Source of the DNA: Cristatella mucedo
Taxonomy: Eukaryota > Bryozoa > Phylactolaemata > Cristatellidae
Assembly: GCA_009760855.2 (NCBI GenBank)
Contig: WPIO01000006.1
Coordinates: 3,708,501-3,772,500 of the forward strand
Direction: 5' to 3'
DNA: 64,000 nt
The translations under genes were made by a program, and so were the position numbers. The notes beneath the pieces were generated by a model that saw nothing but the letters and a program-made list of their open reading frames with translations, did not search any database and was not told the origin of the DNA. Positions 49,453 through 59,416 of this stretch are shown here, piece by piece; position 1 is the first letter of the stretch, and each line of letters opens with the position of its first letter.

Positions 49453-49608
49453 GCCGAGCTGGTTTGGTCAAGCGGTGAAGGTGCTCGCCCCGGTCCCAGG
49501 TCTGGCTGAGGTCGTGGGCTCGAGCCCGGAGGCATATGTGAAGCGCCTGAATAGAGATTAAGTTCTCTTGGGGCGCTATACAAATGAATTATATTTATAT
49601 ATGATTAT
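49453..49608 (+). mobile_element. SINE family A copy, best preserved
   Basis: Head GCCGAGCTGGTTTGGTCAAG, CGGTGAAGGTGCTCGCC and the B-box-like GTGGGCTCGAGCCC near 49514. Tail GTGAAGCGCCTGAATAGAGA, TTAAGTTCTCTTGGGGCGCT, ATACAAATGAATTATA. The tail can pair GCGCC with GGCGC as in the LINE A 3' end. Confidence 0.9.
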
Positions 49609-49629
49609 AGCGACCGTCTCGGGTATGCT

Positions 49630-50725
49630 GGCATGCGAAAAATCTCCCTGCAAGTGCTAATTGATCTATCAGCGGAGCATTACGCCATTGATCCTCAAAT
49701 CGTTCGCTATCGTTCATCATCTATCGGCTTTGTCATCAAAGGCTCAACACTGCAATGGTATAGGCCCCACCTCATTGAGAGAGCTTTGAATGTTGATGTC
49801 GATTGCCACCGGTCATCCGATAAGCCTTTAAATAATGGGATCTGTTCTCGGTAGCCGTATTCTTGTGATATTTTTCCTTTCTTGCCAAGCGCAATCTTAT
49901 AATACTAATAATAATGCATATGATAAAGTGCCCTCAGAGAACTCAATCTCTTTCTAGGCGCTTTACATTTGCTGCAAAAGGAAACGCGATTGAATGGTAA
50001 GTAATATCATGCTTGATAAACAACGTGAATAACATGTTTAGAGGTGACATGCACAGGGTCAGCTTTGAAAGTGTAGTTAGTGGCAGCATGCACAGTGTCA
50101 GCACGCATAAGCACATGAAAGAAGAATCACAGGTACCCACTAAATGCTGTCCTAAATATGTGTCTTGTTCTTTTTAAATGTGGTCATCTTGGCTTTCATT
50201 CCTATACTAATAACACTAACTGACCTTTAATGTTTCCGCTTTCAGTAAATGAGACTCGAATTCTTTGCAGCGTGTAAAACAGACATTCGCAATTGGATGG
50301 CAACTGACTTTCTTACATTGAATTAGGACATTGCAAACTTAAAAGCTAATGAAAATATAGTGTCGTGCCCCAAAATTATCTCGGCCAGCATCTTTCCTGC
50401 CTTCTCTTCGCGGAATAACACATTCCAAATGACCTTTTTCTAAATGAATAAATTACCTCACGAGTCAAATCTTCTTATTTGTCAGTTCCTTCAAATTCCA
50501 TATATTCGAGTTTACCTAAATGAGGGAACCTAAGCCAGCTGAGGTCGTGAACTTGTATTGTCTCTTCAAAACTGCAGTTACCTCCTCGCAGACCTTCACG
50601 CCTGCGATATAAGCCGCTTGTAGAAAGCGTAAAACTCAAAAGTGAGTCTTGTCAGTCATGAAAGTTGCGATTGCCACTTCTAACCGACCTGCACTGGCCT
50701 TCATCAAGTGGACTATCTATTTCAA
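49630..50725 (+). mobile_element. LINE A RT fragment, interrupted
   Basis: Encodes VLIDLSAEHYAIDP (corrupt DLSAAFDTID), LQWYRPHL and a decayed VPxGS region to about 49880. It resumes near 50285 (TTCGCAATTGGATGGCAACT) and 50660. An inverted LINE A 3' end at 49903-50195 lies inside. Confidence 0.7.
49903..50195 (-). mobile_element. LINE A 3' fragment inserted in an opposite LINE A
   Basis: AATAATGCATATGATAAAGT, GCCCTCAGAGAACTCAATCT, GGCGCTTTACATTTGCTGCA, GGGTCAGC and CCACTAAATGCTGTCC in reverse order. Confidence 0.88.
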
Positions 50726-50728
50726 GGT

Positions 50729-52400
50729 AATGTAATGTATCTCCGTCAGTAACTCCACAAAGTCATAAAGACCATGTGGGTGTTACACAGGAGAGTTTCG
50801 TATAGCGCACTCACAGCCTAAGCGGCTTTCGGTACGCATTCGGTACCCAACAGACTTCGTCTCACGCAACAAAGAGAAAGTGGGAAGCATAGCAGTCAGG
50901 AGAGCAGTTGAGGTAGTGCGTAGCATAGAAGTAGCAGTTCAGGACCGCTGAAAAAGATGTGCCATAGTCGGCAGTTGGAGAGTAGATGTCGTTGCGTAAG
51001 AATTGTGGAAGCGAGTTCCACAGTCTAGGACCTGCAGAGCTAAAGCTTCTGTCGCCGACTGTCTTTAAGCGGAGGAATGGGACAGCTAATTTATTGTCCA
51101 CACAGGACCTCAGGGCGCGAAGAGGCTGAAACTGATGCAGCAGTTCAGCTAGGTACGAAGGAGCCAAGCCGTGGCGGGCCTTGTGGTTCAGCATAAGAAC
51201 TTTGCTCTGTATCCTTTGCTCAACCGGCAACCAGCTTAGCTCTTTCAGCAGAGGTGACACGTGCTCAAACTGCTGGGACTTGAAGACCAGCCTTGCAGCC
51301 ATATTCATAGTTCGCTGTAGTGGCATAATAGCTTTCTTTGGTAGCCCAGCCAAAAGGGAATTACAATAATCAAGCCGAGACAGAACTAAAGAGCTAGTTA
51401 AATTTTTTACAAGCCACTGTGGGAGACAGCTTCTAATCTTGGATAGGGATCGGATGTGATGGCTAGCTGTAGAGGCAGTCTTCTGAATGAAGCTTTTGAA
51501 ATTAAGGCAGCTGTCGAACACGACACCTAGATTACGAGCATGTGGTGAAGGTCGCACGATAGCATCACCTATTAGAACAGCAAAGCCTTTTAATCCAGCC
51601 ACACGCTTAGGGTGTCCTATGAGCAGCAGTTCGGTTTTATCGTCATTTAATTTCAGGAAGTTTTCCGACATCCAGGATCGAATATCGGCAAGGCAAGCAT
51701 TCAGTTTCTCAGTTGCTGCAGCAGATTCCGACGGTTTGAATGACAAATAAAACTGAGTATCGTCAGCATAGAAGTGATATCCTATTCCATGGGCCTTAAT
51801 CACTTTTCCCAGAGGTTGTGTATAAATGGAGAACAGCAAGGGACCGAGTACAGACCCTTGAGGGACTCCACAGGTGACCCTTCTCATGTCTGAAACCTGA
51901 CCCCCACACGACACGGATTGAACACGATCAGACAAGTACGATTTAAACCACGCCAGTGCTTCTTCTGCCAGACCGATCGTTGTTCTCAACCGTTCAAGCA
52001 GAACTTAGCGATCAATGGTGTCGAAGGTAGCAGACAGATCTAGCAGAGCTAGGGCAGTGACATTCCCGTCGTCGTTGCCACGTAGAATGTCATTGTTAAC
52101 ACGGAGGAGAGCAGTTTCAGTAGAGTGCTGCCTCTTGAACCCTGATTGAAATGTTTCTGACATTCCATTATTTTCAATATGTTCAACTAGCTGCTTAGCA
52201 GCAATTTTTGGGAGTCAGACCTCACAGCAATGGCCAGTAAATTGTTTACTGTCTTATAAATCTGTTTAGTGTCCGACTGGCAGGAATTCAGCTTTCTAAT
52301 GAAAAAAGAAGCCCTGGCTTTTTTAAGCTTTCCGGTGTAAACTCGAAGGAAGTCTTTGTATTCAATTTTTTAAGTTCTTCTTTCTCTTGCTTTGGCTTAC
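50729..52400 (-). mobile_element. LINE family B, 5'-truncated copy with an internal deletion
   Basis: A second CR1/L2-like family, related to LINE A in its RT but with a different 3' end: GAGTTACTGACGGAGATAC followed by an ATTAC-type tail, with no GGCGCT stem. The RT portion covers 50862 to about 52211. Beyond that, 52212-52400 encodes the endonuclease-RT linker (FFIRKLNSCQSDTKQIYK), which in the copy at 39400 lies about 500 bp further from the RT. So roughly 0.5 kb is deleted at 52212. Confidence 0.85.
50862..51989 (-). CDS. LINE B reverse transcriptase, C-terminal 375 codons
   Basis: Motifs: LAWFKSYLSDR at 12, GVPQGSVLGP at 41, catalytic FYADDTQFYL at 73, LKLNDDKTELL, then SRLDYCNSLLAGLPKKA and LSWLPVEQRI. 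It ends with LWNSLPQFLRNDIYSPTADY and a divergent C terminus. The frame is open upstream too, apart from a TAA within DTIDR-stop-VLLERL just before 51989, so the RT domain is interrupted by at least one stop. This copy is probably inactive. Confidence 0.88.
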   Translation of the reverse strand: MRTTIGLAEEALAWFKSYLSDRVQSVSCGGQVSDMRRVTCGVPQGSVLGPLLFSIYTQPLGKVIKAHGIGYHFYADDTQFYLSFKPSESAAATEKLNACLADIRSWMSENFLKLNDDKTELLLIGHPKRVAGLKGFAVLIGDAIVRPSPHARNLGVVFDSCLNFKSFIQKTASTASHHIRSLSKIRSCLPQWLVKNLTSSLVLSRLDYCNSLLAGLPKKAIMPLQRTMNMAARLVFKSQQFEHVSPLLKELSWLPVEQRIQSKVLMLNHKARHGLAPSYLAELLHQFQPLRALRSCVDNKLAVPFLRLKTVGDRSFSSAGPRLWNSLPQFLRNDIYSPTADYGTSFSAVLNCYFYATHYLNCSPDCYASHFLFVA

Positions 52401-53573
52401 TTCTCTGAAATATTAGTTTACTCCTTGGATCTTCCCCTCCGCCAATAGCCTCTCTGACTTTCATCACTTGGCAAGATACAGTCGATACCGCTTTTAAGAA
52501 TACACTCGAGCCGGAAAACGGCCATTCTTATCGGCGGATTATTCCCAAATGCGGATCGAGACTGTAGCTAGAGGAATTCTGGGATGCGGAACCGCTATTG
52601 TTATAAGCAGAGTATGTCTACATATCCAATATTCTTATACTCGGAGTCGACTGTACGTGGAAATGGGTCGAATCAACATCCGAATTAAATCATAGGTAAC
52701 TATCAATAAACCCATGCTACTGCAGATGTGTTCCTGCACTGCTATTGTTGATTTGAATTCGATGCCCAGATAGCAAGCCAAATCCCCTGCTGGATTCTTA
52801 TGCTATGTCTCATAGTAAATGCCTGTTTGGGGAATCCACGCAGAAGTATGAAGCAATGTCAAGCTATGAGCAAATGAATACATGCTGCATGTGAAAGTAA
52901 TATTGTATGAGTTGATTAATTCTTTGTGCATTTGTGCGACATCGTATTAACTTTAGCTCCAATAATCTTCCAACAAAGAGCGGCATTGGCTAGATATTGG
53001 TTCAATCTCGAACACATTTATGAATGAAGCGACATTAACATAATGAAGCTCACCACAAAAAGTCATAAAGCACATGCTTAGACTACCTTCTTCTGCTAAA
53101 TGGTGCACCCGTAACGGAGCTCACAAATGTTGACCTTTTCCGTTTTAATTATTTAGTTACGAGTGTCTCGCATGAGATCTTTAGCATCCGAAGCATCAGA
53201 GGATGCGAACTCGTTTGAAGGTGGTTTCTGCAATAATTCACCCTGAGAGTTATAATTCTTTTTTGAGACGATTACTATCATGCTTAGACATACTTAATGC
53301 GCACAGCACTGGCGACCTCTGTTGAGCCTGCGATCTACAAGGCATAGAGACATAGGCCTCGAAGAAGCGTCAGAATTACGTCAGAATTACGTCAGACCCA
53401 TTTAAGACCGCGCCCAACTCTTCGGTATTCTGAACGACCATGGGTGGCCAGTAACTGAAAATTGTGTTTTCCTGAAAGAAATGCGAATTGTTGTGTACAT
53501 ATTTTCTGTCCACGTGCATGCGTTGGCACATTATTCCGTATACACCCTATCACCCAAATATTTTTCACATAAG
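52401..53573. other. intron 11 distal part, unassigned
   Basis: No repeat or frame recognised. Confidence 0.5.
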
Positions 53574-53789
53574 GCTCTGCGAAAAATCGGCGTGATACTT
53601 GAAATAGATTCGTATGGCGATGTTGTAGTGCTATTTCAAGGCGAGATATGGATATTCAACCCACTCTGCTGCAATCCAGCCACTGAAGATGAATACAGAC
53701 AAATGAAGGCGACGCAGGAGTTCTCATGCGTGGCGGCTCACTGGCTTCGTCAGGATCGTTGTGAACTTTCGAATCTGTTCGTCTTTTAA
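53574..53789 (+). CDS. mib-like: MIB-like exon 12: second half of REP5, possibly terminal
   Basis: Acceptor TTTTTCACATAAG, phase 0. It encodes ALRKIGVILEIDSYGDVVVL, then IWIFNPLCCNPATEDEYRQM, a full second REP half with GDVVV and FNP. The frame stays open for about 20 more residues and stops at TAA (53787-53789). AATAAA lies at 53969-53974, so this could be the last exon and the protein would lack ankyrin and RING domains. An internal donor such as the GT in TGC|GTGGCG cannot be excluded, so the end is uncertain. Confidence 0.8.
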   Translation, partial: ALRKIGVILEIDSYGDVVVLFQGEIWIFNPLCCNPATEDEYRQMKATQEFSCVAAHWLRQDRCELSNLFVF

Positions 53790-53968
53790 AGTTGGACACA
53801 ATGCCGTTCTGTCAGTCGATTATTTTTCTCCTGAATTTTTGAAGACTGTGAGCTTAATAGTACACGAGGATCTGTTTGAAATAGTGCATGTCTAGTGGCA
53901 TTACAAAGTTTTAATAGGCATAGTATTATCTCTACATTATTCAAAATCGATTTGTAAAAGATTTCTAA

Positions 53969-53974
53969 AATAAA
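53969..53974 (+). promoter_or_regulatory. candidate polyadenylation signal AATAAA
   Basis: It lies about 180 bp after the stop of the last MIB-like exon. It is plausible as the 3' end signal if that exon is terminal, but AATAAA is common by chance in AT-rich DNA. Confidence 0.3.
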
Positions 53975-56911
53975 TTCGGGAAGTTTGATGATTTTTTCAA
54001 TTATGCTTGAACTAACTATTTTTTTAAACTGTTCAACTTTTATTAATTATTTTAAAACTAAGCTTAGTATTCTAAGGTGCGGCTCCTACCTGGAACGAGA
54101 ATATAAATTGTGAAAATTATGACGTCACATGTGGACCGGCTGACTTTTCCGCGGTCACCGTTGTATACATAGTGGCACTTGCATTATCTTAATTTATACA
54201 ACAACCGGCGAGTGACTTATTTCGAGTTTCCTTTCTGATTACGATATTTTAGTAGCTTTAAATACTCTGAATCTACAAGCCGTGTATTGGGTAAAGACTT
54301 TCTACGTCATCGCGAAACGCGCAAGCTGCAACCCCAGTGAATTCGGAATGGTAGTGAACCCGCGTCACATAGCTTGGGAGGTCAAGGAACTCGGCCGTTT
54401 GAGACCGCTGTATTCCGCCTTCTGTACACCAAGTGCGACTCGATTTTTTTCTGACAGGTACATATTTTCCGAAAATTGAAGTTCAGACGAGCGTCGAATT
54501 CGGAATTTGGTATCTATTTGCTTTTTCCATATCGTCTCAGAAATTACGTATTAATGAGCAGTTAATGCCTGCTGCATGCAGCCGGATGCCATACTTATAG
54601 GCTTCTCTTCCTTTCATACCCAATTCATTTAAAACTGGGTGAGAATCAGCATGTGTCGCTCGGTCCCCGCTGAATATTAATCCGTTAGCACTCCCCTCGA
54701 AACGTTCCGTCGAATCTCCTATACTGCGTCCGTGAAGGCGTAAGCTGCAAATGGTGGCTCTCAGCTATCTTCCCCATCAAGACTTGCTTTACTTCAGCTT
54801 GAATTGTTTTCCGATCTATTAGACTGAGGAAAACGTTCGTGCGCCGTAATTTTGACAATAGTTTAAGGAAATAATAATTTAACGAACTCAATAATGATTT
54901 AATGTAGAGCACGACGCACGACACGAACATTTTTCTATACCTTTTAATTTTGATTCTTCATTCCAGAAATCATAGCGCAGGGTTTTGTTTTTAGAATTTG
55001 TTCCGATAAACAAACTAACCCCCTACGTGCCGAATTTTGAACATGGGTTGTTTATTTTCTCTTGCGGCTCATTCCCATGGCCCTACTCATATCAAAGGTC
55101 ACAATCTCGATAAAATCTTCTTTGGCCATTGAATTATATCAACTTCTCCTATCAAAAGGTCACATGCGCATCTCACCACATGCACATCTCTTTCTCTTTG
55201 CATTATTTATCCCCTTCGTGATCAAATATTGCCTCAGAATAGCGAAGCCCTAAGAACATTTATATTAAACTTGTTCGCCAACCATAATTGTCTTTGCCTC
55301 TTATACTCAATCGTCCATTCGATGTCCTTTCTTCTGCTGGAATGCTACAACACGAAGCTTACCAACGCTCTGGGTGAGTTTTTTCTCCATAAGCTCAATG
55401 TATACCCACGCTAAAATGATTTGCGGAACATATTGAGCTACCTAGTAATAATAAGCTAGAGTTTAAATAGCATATTAATGATAATGGTAATAAATTTGCA
55501 TAGCGCCTTCGGAGAATGTAATATTTTTTTAGGCACTTTGGAATGATTTAAAGGATGCATGATCAATTGTTATACAGATAGTCACGACTGATTTTGGCCG
55601 GTCAATTGGCAAACGAGGACTGTTTTCGATCTTTTATTTAAAAGAAGCTGAAAATCTACCTGTTCCATGTTGTCTTTGCCCCCTGTCTTAGTGTATTGTC
55701 TCCTTTTTCTAGTTAATTCGGAAACTGTTCATGTTATGATAGACTAATTGGCATGTTTTGTTTTCAGTGTATTTAAAGTGCCAAGAAAGATGTTCTCTTG
55801 AGGGGCTATAAAAAAAATTTACTATTAATATAGTCGCTATAGGCTTATTCCGAGGATAATCTTTGGGACATTCTGATAAATGCAGTATCCGAATATTTAG
55901 CTTCTTGTTGGTACGAAGTGACATCTAGAAGAAAACTGATGCCAGTAAACTTATATTTGCAGGACTCATTTACATGTACATGTACTCATCTACATACGCG
56001 TGCGCATATAAGGGTATACGTATTTACATTACATAGACATATATCTACATATAAATATATACATGCATGTACTGGTCTACGAATATCCACACTTCATTTA
56101 TTGGAAAGCTTTAGTAGCTTTCACTCTACCAGCAGCAAACACTATTCACCTGCCTGCTACACTACTCAAACCTATAACCTGGATCGTTTTGTTTAGGCAC
56201 CAAAACCTCTAAGCTAAGACTCAGCGGTGCTATAAATTTCGCATGCTGTTGAAATTCTACAGATATGTTATATTTTCTCCCATTTTACAGGCTTCCCTTG
56301 AGTTTTTGTTTCACAAACTAAAGTCAGCAAAATTAACATAAGTGGTCTTTCTGAGAAGTATAAGGTGTGATGCTGCAAGTTCGGTTTGTTGCTCAGAACA
56401 TTGCGGAACCTCTTAATTTATGGCATTCTGCTCATCCTTGTAAAGCTGATAGAAAAATAGTAAGCACCATATTTTGATAGCTTTGGGTCTATCGAAGAGT
56501 TCAAAAATGCATTTCCAGCTAAGTCTCAATTTAAGGAGAAAAGAGAGTACATTTTGAGTAATCTTACTCTCACAGAGGGTGCTGTCACAGTGGATTGCAT
56601 GCTCAATTTTGTGAATGGCAACCACGGTGTTCATCCGAAATATCTTCGCCCTAGCTGGGCATGAAAAGAAGTACAGGGTTTACTGTTTCTCCATAGTCTT
56701 TTCCTCCTCCGAGAGGGTGAGCCCACGTTCCCGCGGTGAAACCCAACAGTCATCTAAGGTTGAATTAAGTCTTAAAAGCATGTATCTATGTACTATGTAC
56801 TTATTGAATTCTTTGTGCGATGCATAGCTCTGTCGTATTTTTTCAGCTTGCCGCCGACAAAATCCTCAACCACCCCAAAAGTGGCGTAGTCAACTGCCAG
56901 CCATAATATCT
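53975..56911. other. 3' flank, mostly unassigned
   Basis: AT-rich. LINE A tail remnants are likely at about 55490-55560 (-, GCGCCTTCGGAGAA and TTTAGGCACTTT) and 55770-55812 (+, GTGCCAAGAAAGATGTTCTC). No ankyrin or RING motif was seen in any frame listed. Confidence 0.5.
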
Positions 56912-57054
56912 TATTATGTGATTCATACGTATAGCGCCCCAAGAGAAGTTAGCCTCTATTCAGGCGCTTCATATATGCCCTCAGGGCTCGAGCCCACGAC
57001 CTCAGCCAGACCTTGGTCGAAGCGAGCACCTTAGTAGCTGGACCAAACCAGCTC
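56912..57054 (-). mobile_element. SINE family A copy
   Basis: Reverse-strand match: TATAGCGCCCCAAGAGAAGT, CTCTATTCAGGCGCTTCATA, GGGCTCGAGCCCACGACC and AGCTGGACCAAACCAGCTC. Confidence 0.85.
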
Positions 57055-57126
57055 TTGCAGGTGCCACATCTCGTCCGATCAACGTGAAATCTTGCAGATG
57101 CCACATCTCGTCCGATCAACTTGAAA
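57053..57126 (+). repeat. tandem duplication of about 37 bp
   Basis: CTTGCAGGTGCCACATCTCG then TCCGATCAACGTGAAAT is followed by a near-identical copy; a decayed third copy (CTGATCAATGTGAAACTTG) lies near 57295. Confidence 0.88.
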
Positions 57127-57129
57127 CTT

Positions 57130-58985
57130 GCAATATATGATTTTAATGCGTCAGAAGCATTCCAGCCGCCTCTCGTGTACATTTGACCTTAGTAGGTAGA
57201 TTTATTTTGATGGTTAGCAGGCGTTTTTGTCTTCCAATACGTTTTGTCATAATGCTGCGGAGTCGTGCAAATGTAACAGGTCAGCTAATTATGATCTGAT
57301 CAATGTGAAACTTGATGTATACACTCCTTGGTACGTACTTCCAAGTTTTATCGGTAAACCAAGTGACTACGGCTTTCTTTTAATCGTGTTCATGCTTTAA
57401 ATTAGTAGTTGCCTTCAAAGAGTGTTTTCCCAACACAATTCTTCGGAACTTGTAAATTCTACAGAATGGCCAATCTGCAGCCCGCGAACTTTGGAATATA
57501 AGCTGGCCTTGACTAGTTCTGACGGTCGCCAGTTTGTCATGGTTGTCGGCGTCGTAAGTATAGCTAAAACACATGTCTCCAAAGTCCTTGAACTTGATTT
57601 TTGCAGATGCATGCAAAGTGGGCATGCCAAATACATTTTCTATTTTCTGTTTAGACACGGCGTCCGTTAAAACCGAGTGTTCCGTTAGAACCAAGTGTCC
57701 CTTATCTTATGAGGGCGTTGGCACAGTTTTACAGTTCTCGGTGTTGAATCTGCCGATTTTACCAAAAAAGCCATTTTTTTAAACCAGTAACAACGTGACC
57801 TTGACTATCACAGGTTATCAAAAGGTCAATGTGACTATGGTTGCATCAAAAGATAGCTTGTATTGCCCTTTTTGTGCGTGCCAATTTGCAAGACCGTCAT
57901 TCGATTCATACCTGAGAAACATCAATAAATGTGCTGTCAAAAGAGCTAAATCCCTACGGTGGTGCATAACTCCCAAACCCTCAGCCATTTTCGGGCATTC
58001 TCTCTTAGTACTTCTGCTGCTGTACGTGGTACGGAGGAATGCCCGAAATATGTCATTAGAGATGCGCTAGTGCCGAGCGAAGGAGACCAATCTTGCGTTC
58101 AAATCTCGAGAGCGTTCTTAGCCAAATGCCAACGGCCAACGTAGTCAAGCCTGCCCCAGGCTAAAGAGCCCGGTCAAGTCAGCTGATCCCTAGCTGGCTG
58201 CATCGCATATCACAGCCAGGTTAATGAACCTTGCTACGGTACAGTTCAATGACTGGTGCGTCCTAATGAAGCTACCCGATTGCAGTGTAAAGCAACCTGA
58301 AGCAGAAAATCTGCCCAAAAAGAAAGCCCATGTTGCACTGTTTATTGCAATAGACCAGAATAAAGATGCCATTTAATAGAGCAAAATTCTGCAATTTTAT
58401 TTGAGACGGTGCAAATAAAAACTAAAAAATCTGAAAAATTCAGAAAGTAAAATTAGATGAGATGCAGCATCCTCATTTACAAGTTGTGAAGTGCGAGCAT
58501 CTTACCACTCGGCTAAGATGTAGGTGACTTTTGCATTTTTCACATAAAAAATAAAATGCCGCTAATGAAATTCATAAGTAAGTCAGTGACCATGAACCTT
58601 GAAGATCAGCTGCATAATTGAGAATGCTGGATTTTCCAAGGGCCTGCAGCATCGAGCTGGGCTGCAGGTTCAACCGATCACACACGTATCAACCACTTCG
58701 GAAAAATATTCGTAACGGGCAGGCTCTCGCTAAGTACGAGCACAGGTCAGGAGTTGTCAGGCCTTGGCATCCCCTACCTACACTTTGATCGAGTAAAAAC
58801 CAGCCCTCTACGGTCGCAGTAGTAGTGTAGGGGCTTGCGTGTGACGGCGGTGCGACGAAGAACAACGATGAACGATGCCACCACAGATGAGTTGTCGGCG
58901 TGACGACGGTTGTATTATACGCAGGCGGTGCACGCGAGCGAGCTACATACTAGTGTTGTAGCCATCGCGTAAGCCGCTCCGGAGC
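57130..58985. other. unassigned region
   Basis: Frames 57380-57694 (-) and 57795-58070 (+) are about 100 codons. The + one contains YCPFCACQF, reminiscent of half a zinc finger, but no complete domain is present. Confidence 0.4.
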
Positions 58986-59171
58986 TGGAGGAGAGAAGAG
59001 AGCAAGAGGGAGCGAGAGAGAGCGAGAGAGAAAGCGAGAGAGAGCGAGAGAGAAAGCGAGAGAGAAAGCGAGAGAGAAAGCGAAAGAGAGCGAGAGAGCG
59101 AGAGAGAAAGCGAGAGAGAGCGAGGCAGAGCGAGAGTGAAAGCGATAGAGAGAGCGAGACAGAGCGAGGCA
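58986..59171 (+). repeat. GA-rich degenerate array (GAGAGAAAGC-type), left
   Basis: Irregular GAGCGAGA / GAGAAAGC units. It contains the left flanking repeat of LINE A and matches the array at 62780-62880, so LINE A seems to have inserted within one array. Confidence 0.9.
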
Positions 59172-59416
59172 TAATAATAATAATAATAATAATAATGATA
59201 ATCCACTTGATACAGCGCCCACAGAGAACTTAATCTCTCTCTAGGCGCTTTACATTTGCTGCAAAGGGAAATGCAATTGAATGGTGAGTAATATCATGCT
59301 TGATAAACAAACAAAATGAATAATATGGTCAGGGGTGACATGCACAGGGTCAGCATGCAAATGTGGCTAGTGGCAGCATGCACAGTGTCAGCACGCATAA
59401 GCACATCAAGGACGAA
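59172..59416 (-). other. LINE A 3' UTR and (ATT)n tail
   Basis: In element orientation it carries GGGTCCCTGTGATTCGTCC, repeated GCATGCTG motifs, AGCAAATGTAAAGCGCCT, a GA-rich core, GTTCTCT...GGCGCT and (ATT)n. The two GCGCC/GGCGC arms can pair, suggesting a 3' stem-loop of the kind LINE RTs recognise. Fragments of this tail mark LINE A copies throughout the window. Confidence 0.85.

Noticed and set aside
57795-58070. Zinc-finger-like CPFC motif
   Set aside because: No spacing or His/Cys partners completing a known finger within the frame.
58915-59222. Ser/Leu-rich and Arg-rich frames
   Set aside because: Translations of the GA-rich array.
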